From positions 248,001 to 312,000 of the forward strand of contig CAWBXD010000011.1 in assembly GCA_963792705.1 (NCBI GenBank): a DNA stretch of 64,000 nt, written 5' to 3'. A program made the position numbers and the translations under genes. Below are positions 24,802 to 33,544 of this stretch, piece after piece. The notes below the pieces were generated by a model. That model was not told the DNA's origin and did not search any database. It saw nothing but the letters and a program-made list of their open reading frames with translations. The stretch comes from JBBQVS01 sp963792705 (GTDB lineage: Bacteria > Chloroflexota > Ktedonobacteria > Ktedonobacterales > Ktedonobacteraceae). Position 1 is the first letter of the stretch; every line of letters begins with the position of its first letter.

Positions 24802-26076
24802 ATGGAAGCAGATATCCAACACGTTCACAAACGAATAGAATACATCTTTCGCCACGACGCAGGACGAGTGCGAGCAGCACTCATTAGCAGTCTGCGAGAC
24901 TTTGAGTTAGCCGAGGATGTGTTACAAGAAGCATTTATCGTAGCATTGGAATACTGGCAACGTGACGGTTTGCCAGCTAATCCTGTTGCCTGGCTGCTTA
25001 CAACTGCTCGTCATAAGGCTATTGATCGTTTGAGGCGTGCGGAAGTACTCGCACACAAGCAAGAACAACTACAATTGCTTCTCACAATTGAGCAATTTGT
25101 TGTTCCTCCACCTGAAACCTTCCCCGATGACCGCCTCAAGCTTATCTTCACCTGCTGTCATCCCGCGCTGAACATAGAAGCGCGTGTTGCGTTAACCCTT
25201 CACACATTGGGGAGCATGACAACACCAGAGATTGCTCACACGTTTCTTGTGTCAGAAACAACAATGGCCCAACGTTTGGTACGAGCAAAACGTAAAATCC
25301 GTGATGCAGGCATCCCATATGTTGTCCCAGCAGCATCTCACCTTTCTGAGAGGCTTGATGGCGTCCTAGCGGTTCTTTATCTGATTTTTAATGCAGGATA
25401 TACAGCTAGTTTGGGCAACGACCTGATGCGCCAGGATTTGTGTAGTGAAGCTATCCGCCTTACACGTGCGTTGATCACATTGCTGGTAAGCGAAGCACTT
25501 CCAGAAGCAGAGGCACTGGGCTTGCTTGCACTCATGCTCTTGCATGACTCTCGCCATACCGCCAGGATCAGTTCAAAAGGAGAACTGATCGTACTTGAAG
25601 AGCAAGACCGCGCCCTATGGGACAAAGCACAAATCGCGGAAGGCATAACGCTACTGGATCGTGCATTAGCTTTACATTGTCCTGGTTCATACCAAATTCA
25701 AGCCGCTATTAGTGCCCTACACACAGAGGCATCTAGTGCTGAACAAACCGATTGGCTTCAAATCTCTCTTCTGTATGCTGAGTTGGTCAAGAGAAATCCA
25801 GCGTCGCTGGTTATCAAACTGAATTGGGCCGTTGCAGTGGCGATGGCTAATACTCCTGGATGCGGACTAAAAATAATAGATGAGCTTGGTACAAAGGAAG
25901 AATTACAAAAATACTACTTATTTCATGCGGCTCGCGCCGATCTCCTCCGACGTGCGAGACAATGGCAAGCAGCCCAAGACAGCTATGAACAAGCTCTTAA
26001 GCTAACACAAAATACGGTCGAGCAAGCATTTTTGAGACGACGCCTGGAAGAGATAAGCACGGTACACACCTCTTAA
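24802..26076 (+). CDS. ECF42-type RNA polymerase sigma factor with TPR-like C-terminus
   Basis: A 424-residue extracytoplasmic-function sigma factor. Region 2 covers about 10-85 (DFELAEDVLQEAFIVALEYW, NPVAWLLTTARHKAIDRLRR). Region 4 covers about 110-175 (LTLHTLGSMTTPEIAHTFLV, TMAQRLVRAKRKIRDAGIPY). The remaining 240 residues are helical and TPR-like, as in ECF42 proteins, which use this extension instead of an anti-sigma factor. The upstream YCII gene is the expected partner and probable target. Confidence 0.9.
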   Translation: MEADIQHVHKRIEYIFRHDAGRVRAALISSLRDFELAEDVLQEAFIVALEYWQRDGLPANPVAWLLTTARHKAIDRLRRAEVLAHKQEQLQLLLTIEQFVVPPPETFPDDRLKLIFTCCHPALNIEARVALTLHTLGSMTTPEIAHTFLVSETTMAQRLVRAKRKIRDAGIPYVVPAASHLSERLDGVLAVLYLIFNAGYTASLGNDLMRQDLCSEAIRLTRALITLLVSEALPEAEALGLLALMLLHDSRHTARISSKGELIVLEEQDRALWDKAQIAEGITLLDRALALHCPGSYQIQAAISALHTEASSAEQTDWLQISLLYAELVKRNPASLVIKLNWAVAVAMANTPGCGLKIIDELGTKEELQKYYLFHAARADLLRRARQWQAAQDSYEQALKLTQNTVEQAFLRRRLEEISTVHTS

Positions 26077-26098
26077 AAGAAAACAAAACTATGCACAC

Positions 26099-27145
26099 TC
26101 AGTTCCTCAACTCCTGTAGTATTGCTGTATATGCAGGCTTTGGTCGGTAGTTAGTGTCAAAAATGAGTGGTGCGTCCGCGTGTTTGGTAGCAAAAGTAAT
26201 CCAGGTGTAACGGTCGGTAAAACCCCACATCACAAATGCTTCACACGACTGCACAACAAGACAGGTATGAAGCATATCGTGATAAACCTGGGCTTGTGCA
26301 GCAAGACGTTGTGCTATAGGACGCGTATCACCTTGAATTTGTACATCCATTTCTGTGATTTGCACCTTCAAGCCAAGTGCCGCGAGCCGTTGCATATTCC
26401 TGATAACATCCTGCTCTACGGGTGCATTTAAAATGCTTGTATGCATCTGTAAGCCGACGCCGTAGATAGGCACTCCACGTTGGAGCATCCCTTTCACGAG
26501 TGTATAGATTGCATCGGATTTAGGACTCAAGCCTTCAGCACCGTAGTCGTTGTAGAAAAGATGCGCTTGCGGATTGGCTTCGTGTGCCCAGCGAAAAGCC
26601 AAATCGAGATAGTCTGGTCCAATAACACGATACCAAAGAGAGTCGCGCATACTGCCGTTCGTGTTGATTGCTTCGTTCACAACATCCCACATATTGACCT
26701 GTCCCCGATAATGCGATACAACGGTGAAAATGTGGTCTTTCAGAATCGAGAGCAGTTGGTCATGGGTGAAGGTGCCTGTGGTAATCCACTTGGGAAGCGC
26801 GTTATACCATACAAGGTTATGACCACGTATCTGCATACCATGCGCTTTGGCAAAGGCAACAAGCGCATCGGCCTGTGTGAAGGTGTACGTATTTTGTTCT
26901 GGATGTACCGCATCAAATTTCATAACGTTCTCAGGCGTGACCACATCAAATTCATGTGCCAGTACGCTTGCATAATTGGGATCGTGTTGAAGCGCGTCCA
27001 TGTTCACGGCGGCACCTAGCAAAATATGGTGCGTTTGTGCCAGGGTACGCAGTGTTGCGGGTACAACGGCCTTTGTTGCTGGCGCGGCGCCACACGCAAT
27101 GAGAAAATAGAGAACTACGCATACTACAAAGATTTTTCGTTTCAT
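26099..27145 (-). CDS. Endo-1,4-beta-xylanase, GH10 lipoprotein
   Basis: A retaining xylanase, 348 residues. The signal peptide ends in YFLIACG, with lipobox cysteine C18. The TIM barrel covers about 30-345. The acid/base is E158 in WDVVNEAINT, the nucleophile E265 in VQITEMDV. RGHNLVWYNALPKW and YNDYGAEG are also family marks. It would cut xylan outside the cell. The AGGA site is 6 nt before the ATG, and a 66-base palindrome ends 13 bases before the ATG, so no separate promoter fits between. Confidence 0.93.
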   Translation of the reverse strand: MKRKIFVVCVVLYFLIACGAAPATKAVVPATLRTLAQTHHILLGAAVNMDALQHDPNYASVLAHEFDVVTPENVMKFDAVHPEQNTYTFTQADALVAFAKAHGMQIRGHNLVWYNALPKWITTGTFTHDQLLSILKDHIFTVVSHYRGQVNMWDVVNEAINTNGSMRDSLWYRVIGPDYLDLAFRWAHEANPQAHLFYNDYGAEGLSPKSDAIYTLVKGMLQRGVPIYGVGLQMHTSILNAPVEQDVIRNMQRLAALGLKVQITEMDVQIQGDTRPIAQRLAAQAQVYHDMLHTCLVVQSCEAFVMWGFTDRYTWITFATKHADAPLIFDTNYRPKPAYTAILQELRN

Positions 27146-27157
27146 ATATTTCCTATT

Positions 27158-27223
27158 TGATTGCTACCGAAGAAATGAGATGGGCGATATATTGCCTATC
27201 TCATTTCTTCGGTAGCAATCAAC
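27158..27223. terminator. 25-bp-stem palindrome between aldo-keto reductase and xylanase genes
   Basis: Perfect arms 27158-27182 and 27199-27223 surround a 16-base loop that can pair further (GGC/GCC). On the minus strand it follows the reductase stop and precedes the xylanase ribosome-binding site directly. It may terminate the first gene or attenuate the second. Confidence 0.65.
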
Positions 27224-27230
27224 CATTTCT

Positions 27231-28244
27231 TTAACGATATGCGACCATCTTGTTGCGTTCGCGTGGCAACTGGTACCATACATCATCACACATAGCTCGC
27301 ATCTCGTCATCAAGTTTGAAGTCTACGGCTGGCAGGGTCTGCTCAAGATGCTCTGGCTTGCTTGCTCCAACAATAGCAGAGGTGATTGCAGGTTGCTCTA
27401 GTACCCACGCAATCGCTAGTTGCGCCACCGAAATGTTGCGTTCGCTACAAAATTTCTTGAGACTATCAACAGCTTGCATCTGTGGCTCTTTCCAGTAACG
27501 CTCTTGATAGAGACGACCAGCATTATGCAGCGTAAAGCGTGTCCCCTCGCTTGGCTGCTGTCCGACTTGATAACGGCCTGTCAAGAGTCCACCAGCAAGT
27601 GGATTATAGGAGATCATACCCAGACCTTGATCGAGTACAAGAGGAAACAATTCGCCTTCAATATGTCGGAATAGAATATTGTAGCGTGGCTGCACACAAT
27701 CGAAACGCGCTAATCCTAAGCGGTCGCTTGTCCAAAGTGCCTTACATAACTCCCACGCTGGATAATTGGAGCACCCAACATAGCGCACCTTACCGCTTCG
27801 TACAAGGTCATCGAGGGCACGAAGTGTTTCGTCAATTGGTGTTTCTGGGTCGGGCGCGTGAATCTGGTAGAGGTCGATATAATCGGTGTTGAGACGACGC
27901 AAACTAGCTTCAGCCGCCGCAATAACATGTTTACGTGAAGCACCCTGATTATTTGGATTGGGTCCCATTGGCATGCGACACTTTGTGGCAAGCACTATCT
28001 GCTCACGCCTCCCCGCATCCGCCTGTAACCAACTTCCAATATACTCTTCTGTACGTCCAAGCATGTCAGGTTGCGCGCCAAGAGGATACGCGTCCGCCGT
28101 ATCAAAAAAGGTCACACCTGATGAAAACGCTGTATTCATAATCGCATGAGATGTTGGCTCATCGCACTGATTGCCAAAGGTCATCGTTCCTAAACATATC
28201 TCTGAAACCTTGAGACCTGTACGTCCCATTCGTTTAATCTTCAA
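27231..28244 (-). CDS. Aldo/keto reductase
   Basis: A 337-residue NADPH-dependent (beta/alpha)8 reductase. MGRTGLKVSEICLGTMTFGN opens the barrel. The catalytic tetrad is visible: Asp and Tyr in FFDTADAYPLG, Lys in IVLATKCRM, and His in YQIHAPDPETP. VGCSNYPAWEL and the C-terminal IVGASKPEHLEQ cofactor loop are typical of the AKR branch near YajO/Gre3-like enzymes. The substrate is unknown. A xylanase gene lies directly downstream on the same strand, so sugar aldehydes are possible substrates. Confidence 0.92.
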   Translation of the reverse strand: MKIKRMGRTGLKVSEICLGTMTFGNQCDEPTSHAIMNTAFSSGVTFFDTADAYPLGAQPDMLGRTEEYIGSWLQADAGRREQIVLATKCRMPMGPNPNNQGASRKHVIAAAEASLRRLNTDYIDLYQIHAPDPETPIDETLRALDDLVRSGKVRYVGCSNYPAWELCKALWTSDRLGLARFDCVQPRYNILFRHIEGELFPLVLDQGLGMISYNPLAGGLLTGRYQVGQQPSEGTRFTLHNAGRLYQERYWKEPQMQAVDSLKKFCSERNISVAQLAIAWVLEQPAITSAIVGASKPEHLEQTLPAVDFKLDDEMRAMCDDVWYQLPRERNKMVAYR

Positions 28245-28450
28245 ATGTATGCTCCTTCTCGTTTAAACTAGTAGCCCATATGGGACAGAATACCACACTT
28301 TATGAAACCTACTATAGCTCTCATTCGTGAACTATATAGACGACACATGGGTCGATGAGCATATTTCGCTCTTTCTGTAACAAAATGTATACGGTATGTA
28401 AACCGTAAATGTATTCTATAAAACATAATGGTAAAAAATGGAGGAAATAA

Positions 28451-29620
28451 ATGGCAAGATTTAATATTCTAGGCCGTTCAAAAGCTGAGCAGACGCAAGA
28501 CGCTGCACAAGCAACCATTGATAGCGCAAAAGATACCTTTGAGGCTGCCAAGGAAACAGCAGTACTTGCGCTTTCAAACGCTACAGATATAACATCATCA
28601 AAACTCTCAAATGTTCAGGACACAGCACAATCTACCACTGTTAACACAGCAAACAATGCTTCTTCGACCCTCTCAGATATCCAGGACAATGTACAGGATA
28701 AGGTTGGTAAAGCACAAGATATCGTAAACACCGGTGTGGTTTCTGCTAAGGGATTGTTCAAAGATAACTCAAAAAAGACAAACAAGAACCTGAAAAAGGC
28801 TCAGAACCAGTTCAGTACCCTCCAAGGTACTGTCCAAGATACTCTTAGCAATGTACAGGATACCGTGCAAAGTAAGCTTAGCAACGTGCCGGGTACTGTG
28901 CAAGATACGCTAGGTAACGTGCAAAGTACCGTTCAGGACACGCTTGGCACCGTTCAGGACAAATTTGGTGATGTACAAGACACTGTTCAGGGTGCTGTCA
29001 CAGCAGGTCTTTCAAAGGCTCAAGATGTTATTGGCAGCACAGTAAATACAGCACAAGACACATTTGCTAAGAACACGAAGGCTGCACAAAAGAACCTCAA
29101 GAAGGCCCAAAAACAGGCGCAAAAGAATTTTAACAAAGCTCAGAAAAACACAAAATCTACAGTTGCTTCCACAGTAGCAGCAACTCAAGATACGGCTGAT
29201 AAAGTTTCTAAGAAAGCGAACTCGGGTCTCTTCCAGAATCAGCCAACTGCTCAAGACTCGCTTGACACCTATTATCAAAAAACTGGTACGAGTTTCTTAC
29301 AGAGCCAGTCACAAGCTGCTCAGGTTCAATCAAATGCCCAAGATGCTATAAATGAGGCTTCTAAGAAGGCGAACAAGGCTTCCAAGAAGGTTGCATCTAG
29401 CATCCAGGACGCTAAGGACAATGTACAGGACAAGTTGGATGATGCACAGGCCGAGCGCGAGCGTAAAGCACGCCGTAAGGCCAATGCACAGGGCCTCTTC
29501 CGCTTTGGTCTCGTTGCAGGAGTCATTGTTGCCCTGCTGTACACACCAACCCCTGGTACGCAGGTTCGCCAGCAACTACTAGAGCAATGGAACAAGTATC
29601 GTGGACAACTCGGTCTCTAA
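28451..29620 (+). CDS. LEA/apolipoprotein-like amphipathic repeat protein with C-terminal membrane segment
   Basis: A 389-residue, Ala/Gln/Asp/Lys-rich protein. Residues about 130-190 are built from an 11-residue repeat (NVQDTVQSKLS, NVPGTVQDTLG, NVQSTVQDTLG), preceded and followed by looser copies. Runs such as KAQKNTKST and KKANKASKK are basic. Near the end a hydrophobic stretch LVAGVIVALLYTPTPG resembles the YtxH-type anchor. The 11-residue period is that of LEA desiccation proteins and apolipoproteins, which form amphipathic helices on membranes. A desiccation or envelope-stress role is inferred. GGAGG precedes the ATG. Confidence 0.75.
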   Translation: MARFNILGRSKAEQTQDAAQATIDSAKDTFEAAKETAVLALSNATDITSSKLSNVQDTAQSTTVNTANNASSTLSDIQDNVQDKVGKAQDIVNTGVVSAKGLFKDNSKKTNKNLKKAQNQFSTLQGTVQDTLSNVQDTVQSKLSNVPGTVQDTLGNVQSTVQDTLGTVQDKFGDVQDTVQGAVTAGLSKAQDVIGSTVNTAQDTFAKNTKAAQKNLKKAQKQAQKNFNKAQKNTKSTVASTVAATQDTADKVSKKANSGLFQNQPTAQDSLDTYYQKTGTSFLQSQSQAAQVQSNAQDAINEASKKANKASKKVASSIQDAKDNVQDKLDDAQAERERKARRKANAQGLFRFGLVAGVIVALLYTPTPGTQVRQQLLEQWNKYRGQLGL

Positions 29621-29685
29621 TAGAAAAGTATAAAAAAACATGGCAGAAGCAATACTTCTGCCATGTTTTTTTATACTTTTCTATT
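29619..29685. terminator. 31-bp-stem bidirectional terminator
   Basis: Perfect arms 29619-29649 and 29655-29685 with a 5-base loop. Each arm holds a run of seven A or T, so a U-tract is produced on both strands. It separates the LEA-like gene (+) from the HAD gene (-). Confidence 0.8.
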
Positions 29686-29708
29686 CGTCAAACGCATGCT
29701 ATAGTGTA

Positions 29709-30401
29709 TTATGAAGGGATGCCATTTGCTAATGGAGATGTATCATAATGTGCTAGTAGATCAGCAGTATCTGTATAGATAGCGATAGCTTGCGAAAGGT
29801 CCTTGTCATCCCAACCGCCACTTCGGAAGGCGATAGACTCTATACCTGCTTTTGCAGCCGCTTCAAGATCGTAAGGTGTATCACCCAGCATAATCACTTC
29901 GTCAGCCGAGAACCCCGATTGCTTGAGTGCTGCATGCATAATATCTGGGTCAGGTTTTGATAATTTCGCATCTTTCGATGTTAGCTGCTTTTCTAGCAGG
30001 TCCTGGACATCTGGCCCGACCGCTTTAAGCGTCAGCTCTATTTCATCAGGTTCAGCTGATGTTGCAATCACTAGTTTTAGCCCAGCACCATGCATATGAT
30101 GTAGCAACTCATTAGCTTGTGGAAAAGATTTTATGGTTGAAAGGTAGCAATTTTTAACAAATTCTTTTCTTTTCTCGCTAATTTTCTTGCCCTCTTCGCT
30201 GTCTTTATCAATCCCCAGTACCTCTGGTAACACTTTGTCACCGCCCATACCAATAAGCGGCCGTATCTTCTCAAACGGGACCTGATGGCCTTGTGTCGCC
30301 ATCGCATCAACCCATGCATGTGCTTGTGCATCATTGCTATCTATAAGCGTACCATCAACATCAAGAATAACTGCGTGTATTTTTTTCATATGTTCTGTCA
30401 T
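29709..30401 (-). CDS. HAD-superfamily phosphatase (phosphoglycolate-phosphatase-like)
   Basis: A 230-residue HAD hydrolase. Motif I is VILDVDGTLIDSND, motif II VIATSAEPDE, the motif III lysine lies in SKPDPD, and motif IV is VIMLGDTPYDLEAA. A helical C1 cap lies about 20-95. Family members dephosphorylate small sugar phosphates such as phosphoglycolate or beta-phosphoglucose. It begins 14 bases after the sigma-factor gene and is probably co-transcribed with it. Confidence 0.9.
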   Translation of the reverse strand: MTEHMKKIHAVILDVDGTLIDSNDAQAHAWVDAMATQGHQVPFEKIRPLIGMGGDKVLPEVLGIDKDSEEGKKISEKRKEFVKNCYLSTIKSFPQANELLHHMHGAGLKLVIATSAEPDEIELTLKAVGPDVQDLLEKQLTSKDAKLSKPDPDIMHAALKQSGFSADEVIMLGDTPYDLEAAAKAGIESIAFRSGGWDDKDLSQAIAIYTDTADLLAHYDTSPLANGIPS

Positions 30402-30415
30402 TTCAACCTCATGAT

Positions 30416-31045
30416 TTAAGCGGATACAGCGGCCATTTGTGCGCTTAGTGTTTTGCGTAGTAACACTTTTGCGCGATGAAAGTATGTTTTAGCAGTAGCT
30501 TCCGGCATGTTGAGCGTGTTGCCAATTTCTGAAAAGCTTAACTGCGCGAGGTAGCGCAAGGTGACAACATCACGAAACTTTGGTGGTAGTGACTGAATAG
30601 CACCTTGTAGCATGTGTTGTAAATCGTGACGTTCCATTATTTCTTCAGGTAATGGGCTTGGATCTGCCATGTCACTTAAAAACGTTGTCTCTCCTTCGCT
30701 ATTCTCTGTTTCTAGTTGTGAGAAGTGAATGGCATAACGTTTTCTGCGGCGTAACTCGTCCACACAACAGTTGCGAGCAACTTGAAAGAGCCAGGGTTTA
30801 AACGGCTCATCTGTCCCTAAGTTAGGCAACGATGTATAGAAACGCATGAATACTTGTTGCAAAACATCGCACGCCTGATCATAATCACCAAGAAAACGGC
30901 AGATGAAATTAAACAATGGTGTGCTATATCTGCGGACTAATGACTCGAAAGCGTCTTGCTCACCTGAAAGTGCTTGTCGTGCCAATACCATATCAGAAAT
31001 ATCATAGGTTGGGGTTATTCGTCTTGCTTCGCGGATTTGCACCAT
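30416..31045 (-). CDS. ECF RNA polymerase sigma factor
   Basis: A 209-residue sigma-70 family protein. Region 2 (about 35-105) contains FICRFLGDYDQACDVLQQVF and PWLFQVARNCCVDELRRRKR. Region 4 (about 150-205) contains LPPKFRDVVTLRYLAQLSFS and MPEATAKTYFHRAKVLLRK. No anti-sigma gene is adjacent; the co-transcribed HAD phosphatase is an unusual partner. The target regulon cannot be deduced. Confidence 0.9.
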   Translation of the reverse strand: MVQIREARRITPTYDISDMVLARQALSGEQDAFESLVRRYSTPLFNFICRFLGDYDQACDVLQQVFMRFYTSLPNLGTDEPFKPWLFQVARNCCVDELRRRKRYAIHFSQLETENSEGETTFLSDMADPSPLPEEIMERHDLQHMLQGAIQSLPPKFRDVVTLRYLAQLSFSEIGNTLNMPEATAKTYFHRAKVLLRKTLSAQMAAVSA

Positions 31046-31235
31046 TACTTTTCCTCGCTTCTTGCCTAAACATGGTATACATGCATACTATTTTGTTTTT
31101 CATTTGTATGGTATAATCCTAGCTTTTTTCTTGTGGAAATACAATAACTTTTTCTTTAAACAATCTCTACTGTAGGGAGTTATAATCAAAAATTAAAGAG
31201 AAAGGCAAAAGATTAGAAGCCCTCTTATGTAACCA

Positions 31236-31279
31236 AAAGAAGGATGTAGAGCAAGTTGACTTGCTCTACATCCTTCTTT
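31236..31279. terminator. 21-bp-stem palindrome downstream of the Rieske gene
   Basis: Perfect arms 31236-31256 and 31259-31279 with a 2-base loop. It follows the stop of the minus-strand Rieske gene (31291) and faces the upstream side of the sigma gene. The rest of the 245-base gap is AT-rich and should hold the sigma-gene promoter. Confidence 0.7.
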
Positions 31280-31290
31280 CTAAAGACAAA

Positions 31291-32235
31291 TTAGGCGCGT
31301 TCGAGGCGACGCAATTCAATCTTACCATTGCGAGTGCGTACAGCAAATGTTGGCTGCGCGTAAACAGCAGGACTATTGGCAACGCTACCATCGCAGAGAC
31401 GGAAGCCTGAGTTATGCCAAGGACAGTAGACAACACCATTTTCGACATGACCTTCGTCCAAGGGTCCTGCTAAATGGGAGCAGGTTGCTGCCACTGCGTA
31501 AATGGCTTTCCCTTCTTTGAACAACACTACAGGAATACCGGCCGCATTAACGCGCGTCAGTTTGTTAGGTTCAAGTGCTGTCTCGTCCATCACCGCTACA
31601 AAGTCGTCAGAACCTCCCTCCCATGCAACATGATTCACTCCAATGCCACTGGAATATGCGAGTTCGCCACCTAGATAAGCAGAATAAAGCAAGATACCAT
31701 ACGCACCTGCTGCCAAACCAATAGCAGTACGTCGCTGTCCTGTGATACGCAGAATGGTGGAAACAACATTTAGCGAAAGAACGCTGGTATTGAGCAAGGC
31801 ATGCAGCATACCAGTACGTTGATCGGGTCCATCCGTATCGACCCAATTCGTCAAGCCAGTTACAGCGGATGCAACTGCACCACCGACACCGAGCCACATC
31901 GTGATATCGGCACTCCGTGCAACCCCTTCGTTCTCGTCCGCCAACCATACGACATCAAGCAGGGTGGTCGCCGTCCATGAACCAATCGGAAATGCAACCA
32001 GAACAGGATGTATGACATGACCAAGCCAAACACCGTTGAGGATGTCTTTAATCTTGTATGTGGCTTGACCTGGCTGTCCAAACAGTTTGTTTGTCCATGC
32101 TTGCAAAGGCGTAGAAATCTTATCAAGCCAAGGCATACGATGAATCAATTCATCATTTAAGCGACGAAGTGTTGGACTATTTGGTGGAGTATCTACCCAA
32201 CTCCTATCGGTGTTTGTTGTTACCTTTGAAGCCAT
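31291..32235 (-). CDS. DUF2231 membrane domain fused to a Rieske [2Fe-2S] domain
   Basis: A 314-residue protein. Residues about 65-200 form a DUF2231 unit with four membrane helices (HPVLVAFPIGSWTATTLLD begins the first). Residues about 210-314 are a Rieske ferredoxin domain. The cluster ligands are C252 and H254 in TCSHLAGPLDEG and C271 and H274 in CPWHNSGF. The protein probably carries electrons at the membrane; the partner is unknown. It starts 15 bases after the methyltransferase stop, so the two may be co-transcribed. Confidence 0.9.
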   Translation of the reverse strand: MASKVTTNTDRSWVDTPPNSPTLRRLNDELIHRMPWLDKISTPLQAWTNKLFGQPGQATYKIKDILNGVWLGHVIHPVLVAFPIGSWTATTLLDVVWLADENEGVARSADITMWLGVGGAVASAVTGLTNWVDTDGPDQRTGMLHALLNTSVLSLNVVSTILRITGQRRTAIGLAAGAYGILLYSAYLGGELAYSSGIGVNHVAWEGGSDDFVAVMDETALEPNKLTRVNAAGIPVVLFKEGKAIYAVAATCSHLAGPLDEGHVENGVVYCPWHNSGFRLCDGSVANSPAVYAQPTFAVRTRNGKIELRRLERA

Positions 32236-32250
32236 GAGTATTTTCCTTTA

Positions 32251-33216
32251 CTATTTTTCGACGGTGCGCCAACAATAATCACGTGGCGGGTTCGTTCCAA
32301 TTATTGAGAAGGGAACGTCTGCTTTTTGTTTGTTCAGCACATAGTGTAACACAGCCTTGTTACGTGCGTAGAACAGTTGAGCACAATGTAAAGCACTACG
32401 CAACGAGCGGAAATGCACACTCATCTCTTGCTGGATTGGAAGTGATACATACTGAAAACCATGTGCTTTCAGCCAATCACAGTCCTCCACACGAGGCCAG
32501 ATAAGCACAATTTTCCCCCCAGGCTTTGTCACGCGCCGCAATTCCGCAAGTCCTGGCTCCCCTCCTTGTTCAGGCATCGCGGTAAAAGCTGAGCATGACA
32601 ACGCAATATCAACGCTATTATCAGGGAGCGGAACCGCGTCGAAGCGTCCCTCGTGAGCAACAACGTGTTGCGTCATAGGATGTTGCTTGCTTTTCTCTCT
32701 GAGAATATGCAAGAGTCCAGGAGAGGGTTCAACAGCATGTACAAGTTCCGCACCATGACGAAGACATTCAAATGTTGCTCGTCCACTACCTGCTCCTACA
32801 TCAAGCACTGTTCTACCCTGTAGTTCAAAGGCAAGTTGTTGAAAGATGCCAGGATGAAGCCATTCGCCTTCCGTAAGCTCTTCATAAAAACTTGGTGTTT
32901 TCCAATACGTAAGTTCCCAGAAAAGGCTATCAAGAACGTGCTTTCGTGCCAGTTCAATTTGCTCTTCGGAAAGGGTGCTGTGAAGTTCACGACGAAACAC
33001 AGCGCGTTGCTTAGCAGGAACACATTTGTCGATATGCTTTACAAATGATCGAGACATACCATGAAGACTTTGTGCTAATTGCTCTGTTGTCACGCCAAAG
33101 CTATTTTGCGCGAGTATTCTCTGTAGTGAAGGACGATCAAAAACAAGTAAATCTTCTATATGAAAAGGATTATTGAACATTGGCTCAAGCTGTACTAAGC
33201 TCTCACTAATTGCCAT
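32251..33216 (-). CDS. Class I SAM-dependent methyltransferase
   Basis: A 321-residue protein. The SAM-binding core lies in residues about 130-235: VLDVGAGSGRATFECLRHG (motif I), LVHAVEPSPG (motif II), DNSVDIALSCSAFTAMPEQG and the LRRVTKPGGKIVLIWP strand. The N-terminal 110 residues and the C-terminal 70 are not recognisable and may confer the substrate specificity. It is upstream of the Rieske gene on the same strand. Confidence 0.85.
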   Translation of the reverse strand: MAISESLVQLEPMFNNPFHIEDLLVFDRPSLQRILAQNSFGVTTEQLAQSLHGMSRSFVKHIDKCVPAKQRAVFRRELHSTLSEEQIELARKHVLDSLFWELTYWKTPSFYEELTEGEWLHPGIFQQLAFELQGRTVLDVGAGSGRATFECLRHGAELVHAVEPSPGLLHILREKSKQHPMTQHVVAHEGRFDAVPLPDNSVDIALSCSAFTAMPEQGGEPGLAELRRVTKPGGKIVLIWPRVEDCDWLKAHGFQYVSLPIQQEMSVHFRSLRSALHCAQLFYARNKAVLHYVLNKQKADVPFSIIGTNPPRDYCWRTVEK

Positions 33217-33544
33217 AGATATATCCCTCTTCTCACTTGCATAACTACATCTACTTTCACGCTTGTAAGATGAAAAAGGTTTCGCAGAAACTTATAGGAG
33301 ATAGGAAAAGTGTCAAACGTACTGGTAACTATGTCACTTTTAAGTATTCCAGGTATTCGATTATTAGAACATTGAGAATACCAATTTCATTAAGTTAGTG
33401 TATCCTTAGTATTTTTCTTAAAACTTGTAATTCAATTACTCATAACTTATGCTATACCTATAAGCGATTTTATGGGTCGTTTTACGGGCTTACCTTCATA
33501 TTAGTAAGTAGTAATTTTTATAGTTCAGTAAGGAGCACAGCATT
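33217..33544. other. 328-base divergent intergenic region
   Basis: It is AT-rich and holds no gene. It must contain the promoters of the methyltransferase (-) and MscS-like (+) genes, but no -35/-10 pair stands out. AAGGAG precedes the plus-strand ATG. Confidence 0.5.
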
